Source: Clostridia bacterium UC5.1-1D2
Lineage (GTDB): Bacteria; Bacillota; Clostridia; Lachnospirales; Lachnospiraceae
Length of the DNA stretch: 64,000 nucleotides
Direction: 5' to 3'
NCBI GenBank assembly: GCA_001304855.1
Contig: BBZN01000001.1
Span: forward strand, 62,001-126,000
In this document: one piece after another, positions 53,128-62,298 of the stretch
Position numbering within the stretch: the stretch's first letter is position 1
Layout: each line of letters opens with the position of its first letter
Made by a program: the position numbers and the translations under genes
The notes under the pieces: model-generated
What the model saw: the letters and a program-made list of their open reading frames with translations, nothing else
The model's database searches: none
Told to the model about the DNA's origin: nothing

Positions 53128-53775
53128 GTGGTAGAATCCTATAAGATATTGTACCGGGAGGGAAGCGGCGAGCTGGTTGAGAAGAAGTCGCGGTTTATCG
53201 CGGACCTGCGTCCTGCTGTGACAGAGGAGGACGCCCTGGCTTTCATAGAGGAAACCAGGAAGAAGTATTGGGATGCAAGGCATCACTGCTTTGCCTATAT
53301 CATCGGGGACAGAGGGCAGACTGCCAGGTGCAGCGATGACGGTGAGCCCTCCCAGACGGCAGGAAAACCCATGATGGACGTGCTGGCCGGAGCGGAGCTT
53401 CACGATGTGTGCGCAGTTGTGACCCGGTATTTCGGCGGCACTCTTTTGGGAACGGGAGCTGGTGCGGGCATACTCCGGCGCGGTGAAAGAAGGCTTAGAA
53501 ACTGCGTGGTTGTGGAAAAGAGGCTGGCTGTTAAACTGGAGATAACCACAGATTACAACGGCGTGGGAAAAATCCAGTATATTGCGGCACAGGAGGGAAT
53601 CGATACGCTGGACAGCCGGTATAGCGATAAGGCGGTATTTACCTTCCTTGTGCCCGTGGCTAAAGAGGAACGCTTCAGGGCGCAGGTAACAGAGGGAACA
53701 GGCGCAAGGGCTGTTATGCAGAGAGCCGGCCAGGTATACTATGGAAAGGCAGGAGAGGAACTTGTGGTGTTTTAG
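53128..53775 (+). CDS. yigZ: YigZ/IMPACT family protein (with compensated frameshifts)
   Basis: About 215 residues. The UPF0029/IMPACT core CSDDGEPSQTAGKPMMDVL and VVTRYFGGTLLGTG is clear. The GTG at 53128 has AGGAG 9 bases upstream. The stretch after LLGTG reads GAGAGILRRGERRLRN, but the neighbouring frame gives LVRAYSGAVKEGLEN, the family's expected GGLVRAY-type sequence. Three base losses between about 53457 and 53502 restore the frame, so the visible protein is wrong over about 15 residues. Function of the family is unclear; some members influence translation or proteins of stress. Confidence 0.88.
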   Translation: MVESYKILYREGSGELVEKKSRFIADLRPAVTEEDALAFIEETRKKYWDARHHCFAYIIGDRGQTARCSDDGEPSQTAGKPMMDVLAGAELHDVCAVVTRYFGGTLLGTGAGAGILRRGERRLRNCVVVEKRLAVKLEITTDYNGVGKIQYIAAQEGIDTLDSRYSDKAVFTFLVPVAKEERFRAQVTEGTGARAVMQRAGQVYYGKAGEELVVF

Positions 53776-54695
53776 AGTATGCTGCAGCCTGATTTTTCTT
53801 TTTCCTTTGCTGGTTTTGACGGAGCGGCTTCAGGCCGTTGGCGGCAGTCAGGCTTTTTATTTTTTTCTCCCAGCAATTCATTCAGCGTAACTTTTCTAAT
53901 CCCTGTTCTTTCGGGCTTTTGCCAGTTGATAAAGCTTGTAAGTATTGTGGAATTGCAAGCCTCAATATTGTGTGAAAAATAAATAGCCTTTAGCCGCGCT
54001 TGTTCCTCCCGGTTGAATAGCAGCGGATCTATGGTCAGAACTTTTTGCTTTCTGTCGTTGAACCAACGGTTTACGGTTTCATCTGTTTTAAAGCTGTTTT
54101 GCAGATCTGCCAATTTATCCTCGCCATCCTGGAGAAAATCCATAAACTCCGGATTCTCTCTCATAGATTCAGAGTATTTTCTTAGAAATTTCATACTCTC
54201 AAACTCTGCATCTATTTCTTTGAGCTGCATTTGATAGAGTTGTCTGCTGCCGGTTCCCTTCTTTCCGCTGATATAATTGATTGTCTCCCAATTCATGATA
54301 AGAACGTCATCTTCACTTAATCCGTTTTCTTCCAGACTCTTTTTATATGCCTCGGCAGCATTTGGATTATAGTTTGCATTGAGCCTTTTTTCCATCAAGT
54401 GATATTGATCAGCATGGCGTGACTCATGAACCACGGAAGCCAAACAATGATAAGCTCCCTCATCAAAATTTATTTCTATATTCTTTTTGGAAAAAACAGT
54501 ACTTCCATAGGTTTCGTTGTCAGAGTTCCGGATTATCCTGTATGGGGCTCTGCCGCTTTCTTTGGCCAGATGATTTTCCAATTCCTGGCAAATATCGATT
54601 CTCCGGCCTGTGTTCAAAGGGCGCCAGTTTGCCGGATCAAAAAGTTTTATTGTACGCCTTAATTCATTATCACCATTGTATTCCATGTTGGGCAT
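53772..54695 (-). CDS. Hypothetical protein with HExxH motif (possible metallopeptidase)
   Basis: 307 residues, intact, more AT-rich than its neighbours. The motif HESRH lies at residues 90-94 in LASVVHESRHADQYHL, after INFDEGAYHCL. The remaining sequence is helical and charged, ending in a Lys-rich tail and SGCSIL. The motif resembles zinc metallopeptidases with a DUF4157-like HExxH context, but I cannot name a family. The third metal ligand is not obvious. It is convergent with yigZ, sharing 3 bases, and divergent from typA. The composition suggests a transferred gene (inference). Confidence 0.6.
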   Translation of the reverse strand: MPNMEYNGDNELRRTIKLFDPANWRPLNTGRRIDICQELENHLAKESGRAPYRIIRNSDNETYGSTVFSKKNIEINFDEGAYHCLASVVHESRHADQYHLMEKRLNANYNPNAAEAYKKSLEENGLSEDDVLIMNWETINYISGKKGTGSRQLYQMQLKEIDAEFESMKFLRKYSESMRENPEFMDFLQDGEDKLADLQNSFKTDETVNRWFNDRKQKVLTIDPLLFNREEQARLKAIYFSHNIEACNSTILTSFINWQKPERTGIRKVTLNELLGEKNKKPDCRQRPEAAPSKPAKEKEKSGCSIL

Positions 54696-54823
54696 AGTCT
54701 GTGTTCCTCTTCCTGTAAGTGCTTTTCTGTATTTTAACCTTAATAAATATAGCAAAGTTTATGTTACGCTTTCGGCACAGATGTGTTACACTTTTGTTAA
54801 TTGGATTTTTCCGAGAAAATACC

Positions 54824-54852
54824 TTGCAATCTGTAACTGCCAATGCTATACT
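54824..54852 (+). promoter_or_regulatory. Promoter of typA
   Basis: TTGCAA at 54824-54829 and TATACT at 54847-54852 with a 17-base spacer, 61 bases upstream of typA. Confidence 0.75.
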
Positions 54853-54912
54853 ATAAAACCGTGGCTATAGACGTAAAACGATGTATATATTAATAAGGAA
54901 GAAGAATTCACT

Positions 54913-56739
54913 ATGAAGATGAAAAGAGAAGATATCAGAAATATCGCAATTATCGCCCATGTAGATCATGGTAAAACCACACTGGTAGATCAGCTTTTGA
55001 AACAGAGCGGCGTATTCCGTGTGAACCAGGAGGTTCAGGAACGGGTCATGGACTCCAACGACATTGAGCGCGAGCGGGGGATCACGATTCTGTCCAAGAA
55101 TACGGCGGTATTCTATAAAGATACAAAGATTAACATTATCGACACGCCGGGACATGCTGATTTCGGCGGCGAGGTGGAGCGGGTTCTCAAGATGGTTAAC
55201 GGCGTGGTTCTGGTAGTTGACGCATACGAGGGTCCTATGCCCCAGACCAAGTTCGTTCTTCAGAAGGCCCTGGATTTGGATTTGTCCGTCATTGTATGTA
55301 TCAACAAGATTGACCGCCCCGAGGCCCGGCCTGAGGAGGTAATCGATGAGACGTTGGAGCTTATGATGGATCTGGACGCCTCCGATAAGCAGCTGGACTG
55401 TCCCTTCATCTTTGCCTCTGCCAGAGCAGGCTTTGCAAAGAAGGAGCTGGGCGATCCGGAGGTGGATATGGGCCCTCTCTTCGAGACGATTGTAGACAGC
55501 ATACCGGCTCCGGAGGGGGATCCCGAGGCCCCAACCCAGGTTCTGATCAGCACCATCGATTACAATGAATTTGTAGGCCGCATCGGTATCGGCAAGATTG
55601 ATAACGGGGGACTGAGGGTGAACCAGGAGTGCATCCTTTGAACCATCACGATCCGGATAAGTTCAAAAAAATAAAAATAGGAAAGCTCTACGAGTTTGAC
55701 GGTTTAAAGCGGGTGGAAGTACAGGAGGCGGCGATCGGTTCCATCGTTGCCATCTCCGGCATTGCAGAGATTCACATCGGCGATACCATCTGTTCTCCTG
55801 AGAAGCCTGAGGCCATTCCTTTCCAGAAGATTTCGGAGCCGACCATCGCCATGTACTTTATGGTCAATGACAGCCCGCTGGCAGGCCAGGAGGGCAAGTT
55901 TATAACTTCCCGCCATCTCAGGGACCGCCTGTTCAGGGAGCTGAACACCGACGTAAGCCTCAGGGTGGAGGAAACGGATTCCGCAGACTGCTTTAAGGTA
56001 TCCGGCCGGGGAGAGCTTCATCTCTCGGTTCTCATTGAAAATATGCGCCGTGAGGGCTTTGAGTTTGCTGTGAGCAAGGCTGAGGTTCTCTATCATTATG
56101 ATGAGAGAAACAGGAAGCTGGAGCCTATGGAGCTGGCTTACGTGGACGTGCCTGAGGAGTATACAGGCGTGGTCATTCAGAAGCTGACCAGCCGCAAGGG
56201 CGCCCTCCAGGGGATGAGCCAGGCTGCAGGGGGATATTCCAGGCTGGAATTTTCCATTCCCTCCAGGGGCCTTATCGGATACAGGGGCGATTTTATGACG
56301 GACACCAAGGGGAACGGCATCTTAAACACCATTTTTGATGAATATGCAGAGTACAAGGGCGACTTGTTCTACCGCCAGACCGGCTCCCTCATTGCATTTG
56401 AGGCAGGGGAGGCCATCACTTACGGACTTTTTAACGCCCAGGAGCGGGGGACCCTGTTTATCGGACCGGGCACCAGGTATATGCAGGTATGGTTGTGGGC
56501 CAGAGTCCGAAGGCTGAGGACATTGAGATCAATGTCTGCAAGACCAAGAAACTGACCAACACCCGTTCTTCCAGTGCAGATGAGGCCTTAAAGCTTACGC
56601 CGCCCAAGAACATGAGCCTGGAGCAGTGTCTGGATTTTATCGATACAGATGAGCTTTTGGAGGTAACCCCCAGAGCCTCCGCATCCGTAAGAAAATCCTG
56701 GATCCCACGCTGAGAAAAAGGGCGTCTTTCAAAAAGTAA
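54913..56739 (+). CDS. typA: Translational GTPase TypA/BipA (frameshifted)
   Basis: About 609 residues. GTPase motifs: [11 protein letters not shown] (G1), RGITILSKN (G2), [14 protein letters not shown] (G3) and [12 protein letters not shown] (G4). EF-G-like domains follow ([20 protein letters not shown]). Frame breaks lie near 55638, 56487 and 56668; restored, the end reads [19 protein letters not shown]. BipA acts on the ribosome and affects stress and growth at low temperature in several bacteria. Confidence 0.96.
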
Positions 56740-56764
56740 AAGTGATAAAACCTATATTTAGGGT

Positions 56765-56814
56765 AAAAAAGGCGGATTCTGTCGAAAATTTCTGGCAGGA
56801 TTCGCTTCTTTTTT
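56765..56814 (+). terminator. Terminator after typA
   Basis: GCGGATTCTG pairs with CAGGATTCGC (G-T pairs allowed), with an A-run on the left and TTCTTTTTT on the right. Confidence 0.8.
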
Positions 56815-56935
56815 GGTCTATTACAGACAATCCTCTCATAAACTATTTATGTGCCGTACGAAAATTAGAAAAACAGGATGAAAAATATAAAAACGGCAGA
56901 ATAAGAAATCATGTAAAACAAAGAGGAGATGTACT

Positions 56936-57565
56936 ATGTCAGAAAAAATGATTGAAAACAACAAGGTAAATGTGATTGGAGAAATCGTATCTGGATTCAC
57001 CTTCAGCCATGAGGTATTTGGGGAAGGGTTCTATATGGTAGACGTTGCAGTTAACAGACTCAGTGATCAGGCGGATATCATTCCCCTTATGGTGTCTGAA
57101 CGCCTTCTGGACGTGCATCAGGACTATTCAGGCAATACCATTGAGGCGGTGGGGCAGTTCCGCTCCTACAACCGCCATGAGGGCGTTAAGAACCGTCTGA
57201 TGCTCTCCATCTTTGTGCGGGAGGTGCATTTCATGGAGGAATTCACCGACTACACTAAAACCAATCAGATATTCCTGGACGGATATATCTGTAAACCGCC
57301 TATTTACCGGAAAACTCCTCTTGGACGTGAGATTGCCGATATATTGCTGGCTGTAAACCGTCCTTACGGCAAGTCGGATTACATACCCTGTATCAGTTGG
57401 GGACGCAATGCCCGCTATGCTTCCGGGTTTGAAGTAGGCGCCAGGGTGCGTGTATGGGGCCGGGTTCAGAGCCGCGAATATACGAAGAAGCTGTCCGAGA
57501 CGGAGTGCGAGAAGCGCATCGCCTACGAGGTGTCCATCAGCAAGCTGGAGTGCGACGAGGAGTAG
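56936..57565 (+). CDS. Single-stranded-DNA-binding-like protein with two OB-type regions
   Basis: 209 residues, intact. Two OB-like halves: residues 8-90 (NVIGEIVSGFTFSHEVFGEG, VGQFRSYNRHEG) and 105-205 (IFLDGYICKPPIYRKTPLGR, IADILLAVNRPYGKSDYIPC, VWGRVQSREY). The C-terminal half fits the SSB pattern well. There is no acidic SSB tail of the usual form. It is probably a nucleic-acid binding protein, but its partner is unknown. A GAGGAG site precedes the ATG. Confidence 0.8.
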   Translation: MSEKMIENNKVNVIGEIVSGFTFSHEVFGEGFYMVDVAVNRLSDQADIIPLMVSERLLDVHQDYSGNTIEAVGQFRSYNRHEGVKNRLMLSIFVREVHFMEEFTDYTKTNQIFLDGYICKPPIYRKTPLGREIADILLAVNRPYGKSDYIPCISWGRNARYASGFEVGARVRVWGRVQSREYTKKLSETECEKRIAYEVSISKLECDEE

Positions 57566-57708
57566 AAAAAAAGGGAAATCTTTGGAATTCCTTTCGTAAA
57601 AAGTAAGAAATATTTGCAAAAACGGTCAATCTATGCTATTATGAGCGAAGTCTCTTGTATGGAGAATGTAATTGAAGAAAAAGCAAATAAAGCATGAGGT
57701 GCATAATG

Positions 57709-58215
57709 ATGAAAGAAAGCATGATACAGGTTATCTGCGGGCCTGGACGGGGGAAAACCACCAGTGCCATGGGCAGGGGAATCAGCGCTTTGACAAAAGG
57801 AAAGCGTGTCATCATGGTTCAATTTTTAAAAGGCGCTCTGGATCCGGACAATATGGAAATCATACAGCGTTTGGAGCCGGAATTTAAGCTGTTCCGCTTT
57901 GAGAAAACACCGGTGTTCTTTGATCAGCTTACCGGAGAGGAGAAGGAGGAGGCCAGGATATGCATTCTTAACGGCCTTAACTTTGCCAAGAAGGTGCTGG
58001 TGACGGGAGAGTGCGATATTCTGATTCTGGATGAACTGCTGGGGATTCTGGATGAGGGGATCATAAACTTAGAAGAACTCTGTGCAATTATTGAGCAGGC
58101 CAGGCAGGCCAGATAGAGCTGATACTTACGGGAGCCGTGTATCCTGAGACACTGAACGGATATGTGGATGAGGTTACCAGGCTTACTACACAGACATGTG
58201 AGAGCGTCGCTTAAA
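57709..58215 (+). CDS. CobO/CobA-like P-loop protein (corrinoid adenosyltransferase family, frameshifted)
   Basis: About 169 residues. Walker A GPGRGKTTSAMGRG, then KRVIMVQFLKGALDPDNME, and ILILDELLGILDEG are the marks of the cob(I)yrinate a,c-diamide adenosyltransferase family. The loop is GPGRGKTT rather than the usual GNGKGKTT. One frame break lies near 58117; restored, the end reads IELILTGAVYPETLNGYVDE. It attaches the adenosyl group to cobalamin if it follows the family. ATG 57709 is 7 bases from GAGGTG; 57706 is an alternative. Confidence 0.85.
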
Positions 58216-58255
58216 CACGCTCAGGCAGATTGATTCGGTATTGGATATAGAAGGA

Positions 58256-58297
58256 GGCAGGCATTGAACCGGAAGGGGCCCGATGCCTGCTTTTTGC
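58256..58297 (+). terminator. Terminator after the CobO-like gene
   Basis: GCAGGCAT pairs with ATGCCTGC around an 18-base loop, followed by TTTTT. Confidence 0.8.
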
Positions 58298-58364
58298 TGC
58301 CCGCGGCAAGAGCATGATACAGTCCCCGGCCGCTTAAAGGGATTGGAACTTAAAAAATAGGTAG

Positions 58365-58393
58365 TTGACATTGGTTTCATAGAATGTTACTAT
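58365..58393 (+). promoter_or_regulatory. Promoter of the lysine riboswitch-dapA unit
   Basis: TTGACA at 58365-58370 and TACTAT at 58388-58393 with a 17-base spacer, just before the L-box. Confidence 0.8.
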
Positions 58394-58410
58394 ATTACCA
58401 ACAATCATAG

Positions 58411-58645
58411 AGTAGAGGTTGCGTCAATCATAAGTAGATAAGCCGTATGTGACAGGCACAGAGGAGGCTTATGGAAAGGGAAAGACGCCGAAGATGGAAG
58501 CGTATCCTGCAGGTGTTTCCTTCTGGGCATATGGTGAAGAACCATATGACTGTCATCCGGGTGGATGGGGAGCTACCGAAGAACGTGGATTCGTGTTACG
58601 GGCGATACGCATTTGAAGGGCTGACATTTACCTCAGCCCTTTTTG
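58411..58645 (+). ncRNA. Lysine riboswitch (L-box) with terminator, upstream of dapA
   Basis: The conserved L-box blocks appear in order: AGAGGTTGCG, AAGTAGATAAGCC, GGAAAGGGAAAGACGCCGAAG, GGGCATATGGTG, TGACTGTCATCCGG and GGAGCTACCGAAG. A terminator (AGGGCTGA at 58617-58624 pairing with TCAGCCCT at 58633-58640, then T-run) follows. Lysine binding should stop transcription into dapA, giving feedback on the pathway. Confidence 0.93.
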
Positions 58646-58701
58646 GTACATAGGGTATAATTCCCCTGTGATTGATTATAAAAAAAGGAGAGAATAAGAA
58701 T

Positions 58702-59586
58702 ATGGCAATTTTTAAAGGAGCAGGCGTTGCATTGGTTACACCTTTTAAGGCCACGGGAGAGGTAAATTACGACAGACTGGAAGGGCTGGTGGAGGAGCAG
58801 ATTTCAGGAGGCACCGACGCAATCATCGCCTGCGGCACTACAGGAGAGGCGTCCACCATGACCCATGAGGAACACCTGGACGTAATTGAGTTTGTATGCA
58901 AGGTGACAAAGGGCAGGATTCCTGTGATTGCAGGAACCGGATCCAACTGTACGGAGACTGCCGTTTATCTTTCCGAGGAGGCGGAGCGCAGAGGAGCGGA
59001 CGGGCTTCTGCTTGTATCCCCCTATTACAACAAGGCTACCCAGAAAGGCCTGGCCGCCCATTTTACAGCCGTGGCGGACAGGGTAAAGATTCCCATTCTG
59101 CTGTACAATATTCCGGGGAGAACCGGAGTCACCATCCAGCCTCAGACCATTGCGGATCTGTGTAAAAATGTAAGCAACATTGTGGGCGTGAAGGAGGCCA
59201 GCGGCAATTTTTCAGCCATCGCGACGCTGATGAGCCTGGCGGACGGGAAGGTGGATCTGTATTCCGGCAACGACGATCAGATTGTTCCCCTCCTTTCATT
59301 AGGAGGACTGGGCGTTATCTCCGTACTCTCCAACATCGCGCCCCGGCAGACCCATGACATCTGCGCCGCATATTTTGAGGGAGATACAGCCAGAAGCGCC
59401 GCTCTGCAGCTGGAGGCGATCCCGCTGGTTACGGAGCTGTTCTGCGAAGTGAATCCGATTCCGGTAAAAGCGGCCCTGAATCTCATGGGCAGGGAAGCCG
59501 GCCCGCTGCGCATGCCTCTCACCGAGATGGAACCCCAGAACCAGGAGAAACTTAAGACGGCTATGACCGCTTACGGCTTGTTATAA
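58702..59586 (+). CDS. dapA: 4-hydroxy-tetrahydrodipicolinate synthase
   Basis: 294 residues, intact. CGTTGEASTMTHEEH, YYNKATQKGL, YNIPGRTGV (the conserved Tyr) and GVKEASGNFS (the Schiff-base Lys) are the family landmarks. It condenses pyruvate with aspartate semialdehyde, the first step dedicated to diaminopimelate and lysine. It is under the lysine riboswitch and 41 bases before dapB. Confidence 0.97.
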   Translation: MAIFKGAGVALVTPFKATGEVNYDRLEGLVEEQISGGTDAIIACGTTGEASTMTHEEHLDVIEFVCKVTKGRIPVIAGTGSNCTETAVYLSEEAERRGADGLLLVSPYYNKATQKGLAAHFTAVADRVKIPILLYNIPGRTGVTIQPQTIADLCKNVSNIVGVKEASGNFSAIATLMSLADGKVDLYSGNDDQIVPLLSLGGLGVISVLSNIAPRQTHDICAAYFEGDTARSAALQLEAIPLVTELFCEVNPIPVKAALNLMGREAGPLRMPLTEMEPQNQEKLKTAMTAYGLL

Positions 59587-59627
59587 AAGACGGACGGAAT
59601 AAAGGGATAAAGGAGCGTATAAGACAG

Positions 59628-60385
59628 ATGATAAAGATGATAATGCATGGCTGTAACGGAGCAATGGGCCAGGCGATTACAGGCCTGGCGGCGGAGGACA
59701 GGGATATTGAGATTGTGGCCGGAATTGATCTGTGTGACAGCAGGGATAACGGCTACCCTGTATTCTCCTCCCTGGAAAACTGCAGTGTGAAAGCAGACGT
59801 TATAGTGGATTTCGCCTCGCCAAAGGCGGCGGACGGCCTGCTGGAATACAGCGGCAGCCATAGTATCCCGGTGGTGCTCTGCACCACTGGATTGTCTGAG
59901 GAGCAGTTAAAGAAGGTGGAGGAGATCAGTGAAAAGACCGCGGTTCTCCGCTCTGCCAATATGTCCCTGGGAGTGAACCTGCTCATGAAGCTGGTTCAGG
60001 ACGCAGCCAGAGTTCTGGCAGGCGCAGGCTTCGATGTGGAAATTGTAGAGAAGCATCACAACCAGAAGATAGACGCCCCCAGCGGAACAGCCCTGGCCCT
60101 GGCCGATTCAATCAACAGCGCCATGGACCACCGCTACAGCTATATATATGACAGAAGCGCCAGGCGTCAGAAGCGGGATGAACATGAGATAGGCCTTTCA
60201 GCTGTGCGGGGCGGTTCCATTGTGGGCGAACACGATGTGATTTTGCAGGCAAGGATGAGGTGGTGACCTTTAATCATACTGCTTACTCCAAGGCTGTCTT
60301 TGGGAAAGGCGCGCTGGAAGCAGCAAAATTCCTTGCAGGTAAAGGCCCTGGCCTCTACACAATGGCTGATGTAATACAATTCTGA
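59628..60385 (+). CDS. dapB: 4-hydroxy-tetrahydrodipicolinate reductase (frameshifted)
   Basis: About 252 residues. The dinucleotide loop MHGCNGAMGQAI, VVLCTTGLS, VEIVEKHHNQKIDAPSGTAL and GLSAVRGGSIVGEHDVI mark DapB. One frame break near 60243 (a T lost); restored, it reads AGKDEVVTFNHTAYSK, and the gene ends DVIQF at 60385. It reduces the DapA product. Together they feed spore dipicolinate and the cell wall. Confidence 0.95.
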
Positions 60386-60481
60386 CTTATATAAAATTTA
60401 CCGAAAATGTCAGAATTTTCCACCATAATATATTCTTCTTCGGCACATAATAAAAGTAGTAAACGAAAGGAGAATGCTATT

Positions 60482-60805
60482 ATGAAAAAAATCAGACCAG
60501 TTATTTTAGCAATGTTCATGTTCATCATGGTTTTATCTGTTACTGCCTGCGGAAGCAATAATTCCAATACACAGTCAACAACAGGTGCAAGCCAGTCCTC
60601 TACCTCAGCGGCTTCCTCCACCACTCCCAGCACTTCCTCTATGGATACCACCTCAGAGAGCGGAACCAAAGAGGGGATCATCGACGGCGTTGTGGATGAC
60701 GTTGAGAAGGGCGTGGACGAAGTGGGCGACGGGCTGGAGGATGCCGCAGGCGAATCCACAACAGGTACTGATACCACAAATTCAGCTGCAGATACCACCC
60801 ACTGA
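60482..60805 (+). CDS. Small Ser/Thr-rich lipoprotein
   Basis: 107 residues, intact. MKKIRPVILAMFMFIMVLS with lipobox ending at Cys23 (SVTAC), then a Ser/Thr-rich region (QSSTSAASSTTPSTSSMDTT) and an acidic part (GIIDGVVDDVEKGVDEVGDG). The lipobox end SVTACGS is like that of mglB. Only the signal and the tether are readable; function unknown. Confidence 0.78.
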   Translation: MKKIRPVILAMFMFIMVLSVTACGSNNSNTQSTTGASQSSTSAASSTTPSTSSMDTTSESGTKEGIIDGVVDDVEKGVDEVGDGLEDAAGESTTGTDTTNSAADTTH

Positions 60806-60827
60806 TAAAGGCGTATATGGCTGATGA

Positions 60828-60875
60828 AAAAAGAATCCTTTCTATTCTGCGGACAGTATGGAGAGGGTTCTTTTT
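60828..60875 (+). terminator. Terminator after the lipoprotein gene
   Basis: Bases 60828-60845 pair with 60858-60875 over 18 positions if G-T pairs are allowed. The right arm ends in TTTTT. It includes the ATG of a longer frame at 60858, which argues against that start. Confidence 0.75.
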
Positions 60876-60912
60876 ACATTTTATAAAAATTTGCAAAATT
60901 TTCTCTGGAGCC

Positions 60913-60941
60913 TTGAATCTGTGAATTACTCTCTTTATAAT
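60913..60941 (+). promoter_or_regulatory. Promoter of the small membrane protein at 60972
   Basis: TTGAAT at 60913-60918 and TATAAT at 60936-60941, spacer 17 bases. Confidence 0.75.
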
Positions 60942-60971
60942 GGAGTCAGAGCGCACGGGAAGGGAGAGCCA

Positions 60972-61327
60972 GTGAAATACCCAGACCGTTCTTATTTAAG
61001 AAAATGCCGTGTGTCCGCCGTGGGAAGGGCTGCAAGAAGCCGCTTATCTTACAGGAGAGGAAGGCGCCGCAGGGGGCTGATTCTGGGGACAGTCCTCACG
61101 CTGGAACTGCTGTGGGCCGCAGGAGCCTGGGGCAGCTCTCACAGGAGATAAGAAGTCTTGTGCAGGTTCAGCGGATCCGTGAAAAAATCCCCAGCCACGG
61201 CGGCAACCCATTTGCCGGTCCCGGAGAAACCGGCAAAGCCAGAATAAAGGAGGGGGTGAATATACTTTTAGACGAAAAGGCCATCAGTATTTTCCGGATA
61301 AGGGAAAGTGCAGAAGAAGGTGAATGA
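60972..61327 (+). CDS. Small basic single-pass membrane protein (frameshifted)
   Basis: About 118 residues. The GTG at 60972 follows GGGAGAG and a clear promoter. A very basic N-terminus (SRLSYRRGRRRRGLILG) leads to one membrane helix (LILGTVLTLELLWAAGAWG). After one frame break near 61130 the rest reads LSQEIRSLVQVQRIREKIPS, then NILLDEKAISIFRIRESAEE. The basic side should face the cytoplasm. No family recognised; the join is inferred from matching direction and lack of a start between the halves. Confidence 0.5.
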
Positions 61328-61374
61328 TTAGTATGAGGAAAGGGATTCATTAGCAATTTTAATGATTGCCCTGC

Positions 61375-61403
61375 TTGTATTCACTTGTAGAATGTATTAT
61401 AAT
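61375..61403 (+). promoter_or_regulatory. Promoter of purC
   Basis: TTGTAT at 61375-61380 and TATAAT at 61398-61403, spacer 17 bases, about 90 bases upstream of purC. Confidence 0.65.
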
Positions 61404-61495
61404 TTCTACTGAAATGGTATTCTTTTATAGGAACTGCTTATAAATCTATATCGATAGAACCATACCAATACAAAGAAAAGGACAGGTGGATACCC

Positions 61496-62203
61496 ATGGA
61501 AAAGAAAGAGATGCTCTATGAAGGCAAAGCTAAAAAGGTCTACACAACAGAGGATCCTGACGTATTAATCGTTTCCTACAAGGACGATGCGACAGCATTT
61601 AACGGAGAAAAAAAGGGAACCATTGTTGGAAAGGGCGCTATCAACAACCGCATGACCAACTTCATCTTTAAAAAGCTGGAGGAGCAGGGTGTTCCTACCC
61701 ACCTGGTGGAAGAATTAAACGACAGGGAGACTGCCGTTAAGAAAGTGGAGATCGTTCCCCTGGAGGTAATTATCCGCAACTATTCGGCAGGCAGCTTCGC
61801 GAAGAAAATGGGGATGGAGGAAGGCGTGAAGTTCAAATGCCCGACTCTGGAATTCAGCTATAAGAACGATGACCTGGGCGATCCCTTTATCAATGATTAC
61901 TATGCACTGGCGCTGGGCCTTGCGGATCAGAAGGAAATCGACGATATCAGCAAGTATGCATTCAAGGTGAATGAGGTTCTTCAGAATTATTTTGACGGAC
62001 TGAACATCGACCTTATTGATTTCAAGATCGAGTTTGGACGTTATCACGGTCAGATTATCCTTGCCGATGAGATATCTCCCGACACCTGCCGCCTCTGGGA
62101 CAAGGATACCCATGAGAAGCTGGACAAGGATCGGTTCAGAAGAGATCTGGGCGGCGTTGAGGACGCATATGAGGAAGTATTCAGACGGCTGGGAATCCGG
62201 TAA
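61496..62203 (+). CDS. purC: Phosphoribosylaminoimidazole-succinocarboxamide synthase (SAICAR synthetase)
   Basis: 235 residues, intact. [20 protein letters not shown] at the start, then [32 protein letters not shown] and [14 protein letters not shown]. It joins aspartate to CAIR in purine synthesis. It is followed by true purF, so the window holds two steps of the path. A RBS (GGTGG) precedes the ATG. Confidence 0.97.
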   Translation: MEKKEMLYEGKAKKVYTTEDPDVLIVSYKDDATAFNGEKKGTIVGKGAINNRMTNFIFKKLEEQGVPTHLVEELNDRETAVKKVEIVPLEVIIRNYSAGSFAKKMGMEEGVKFKCPTLEFSYKNDDLGDPFINDYYALALGLADQKEIDDISKYAFKVNEVLQNYFDGLNIDLIDFKIEFGRYHGQIILADEISPDTCRLWDKDTHEKLDKDRFRRDLGGVEDAYEEVFRRLGIR

Positions 62204-62223
62204 GGCTGAGACTGCAATACATA

Positions 62224-62252
62224 AACGCCTGGGCATGGTATACCCAGGCGTT
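62224..62252 (+). promoter_or_regulatory. Hairpin between purC and purF
   Basis: AACGCCTGGG pairs with CCCAGGCGTT around a 9-base loop. The T-rich tail is weak (ACCTTCTTTT), so it may be a partial terminator or a stability element. Confidence 0.6.
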
Positions 62253-62298
62253 ACCTTCTTTTATCACGACAACGGGTTACAGGAAAGGATGAGGCGTC

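Noticed and set aside
53772..53790. C-terminal CSIL of the HExxH protein read as a prenylation (CaaX) signal
   Set aside because: Four residues are too short for such a claim, and there is no secretion signal to bring the protein to a eukaryotic cell.
60858..60971. Upstream start (ATG 60858) for the small membrane protein
   Set aside because: This ATG lies within the terminator of the lipoprotein gene and upstream of the promoter at 60913-60941, so the GTG at 60972 fits better.
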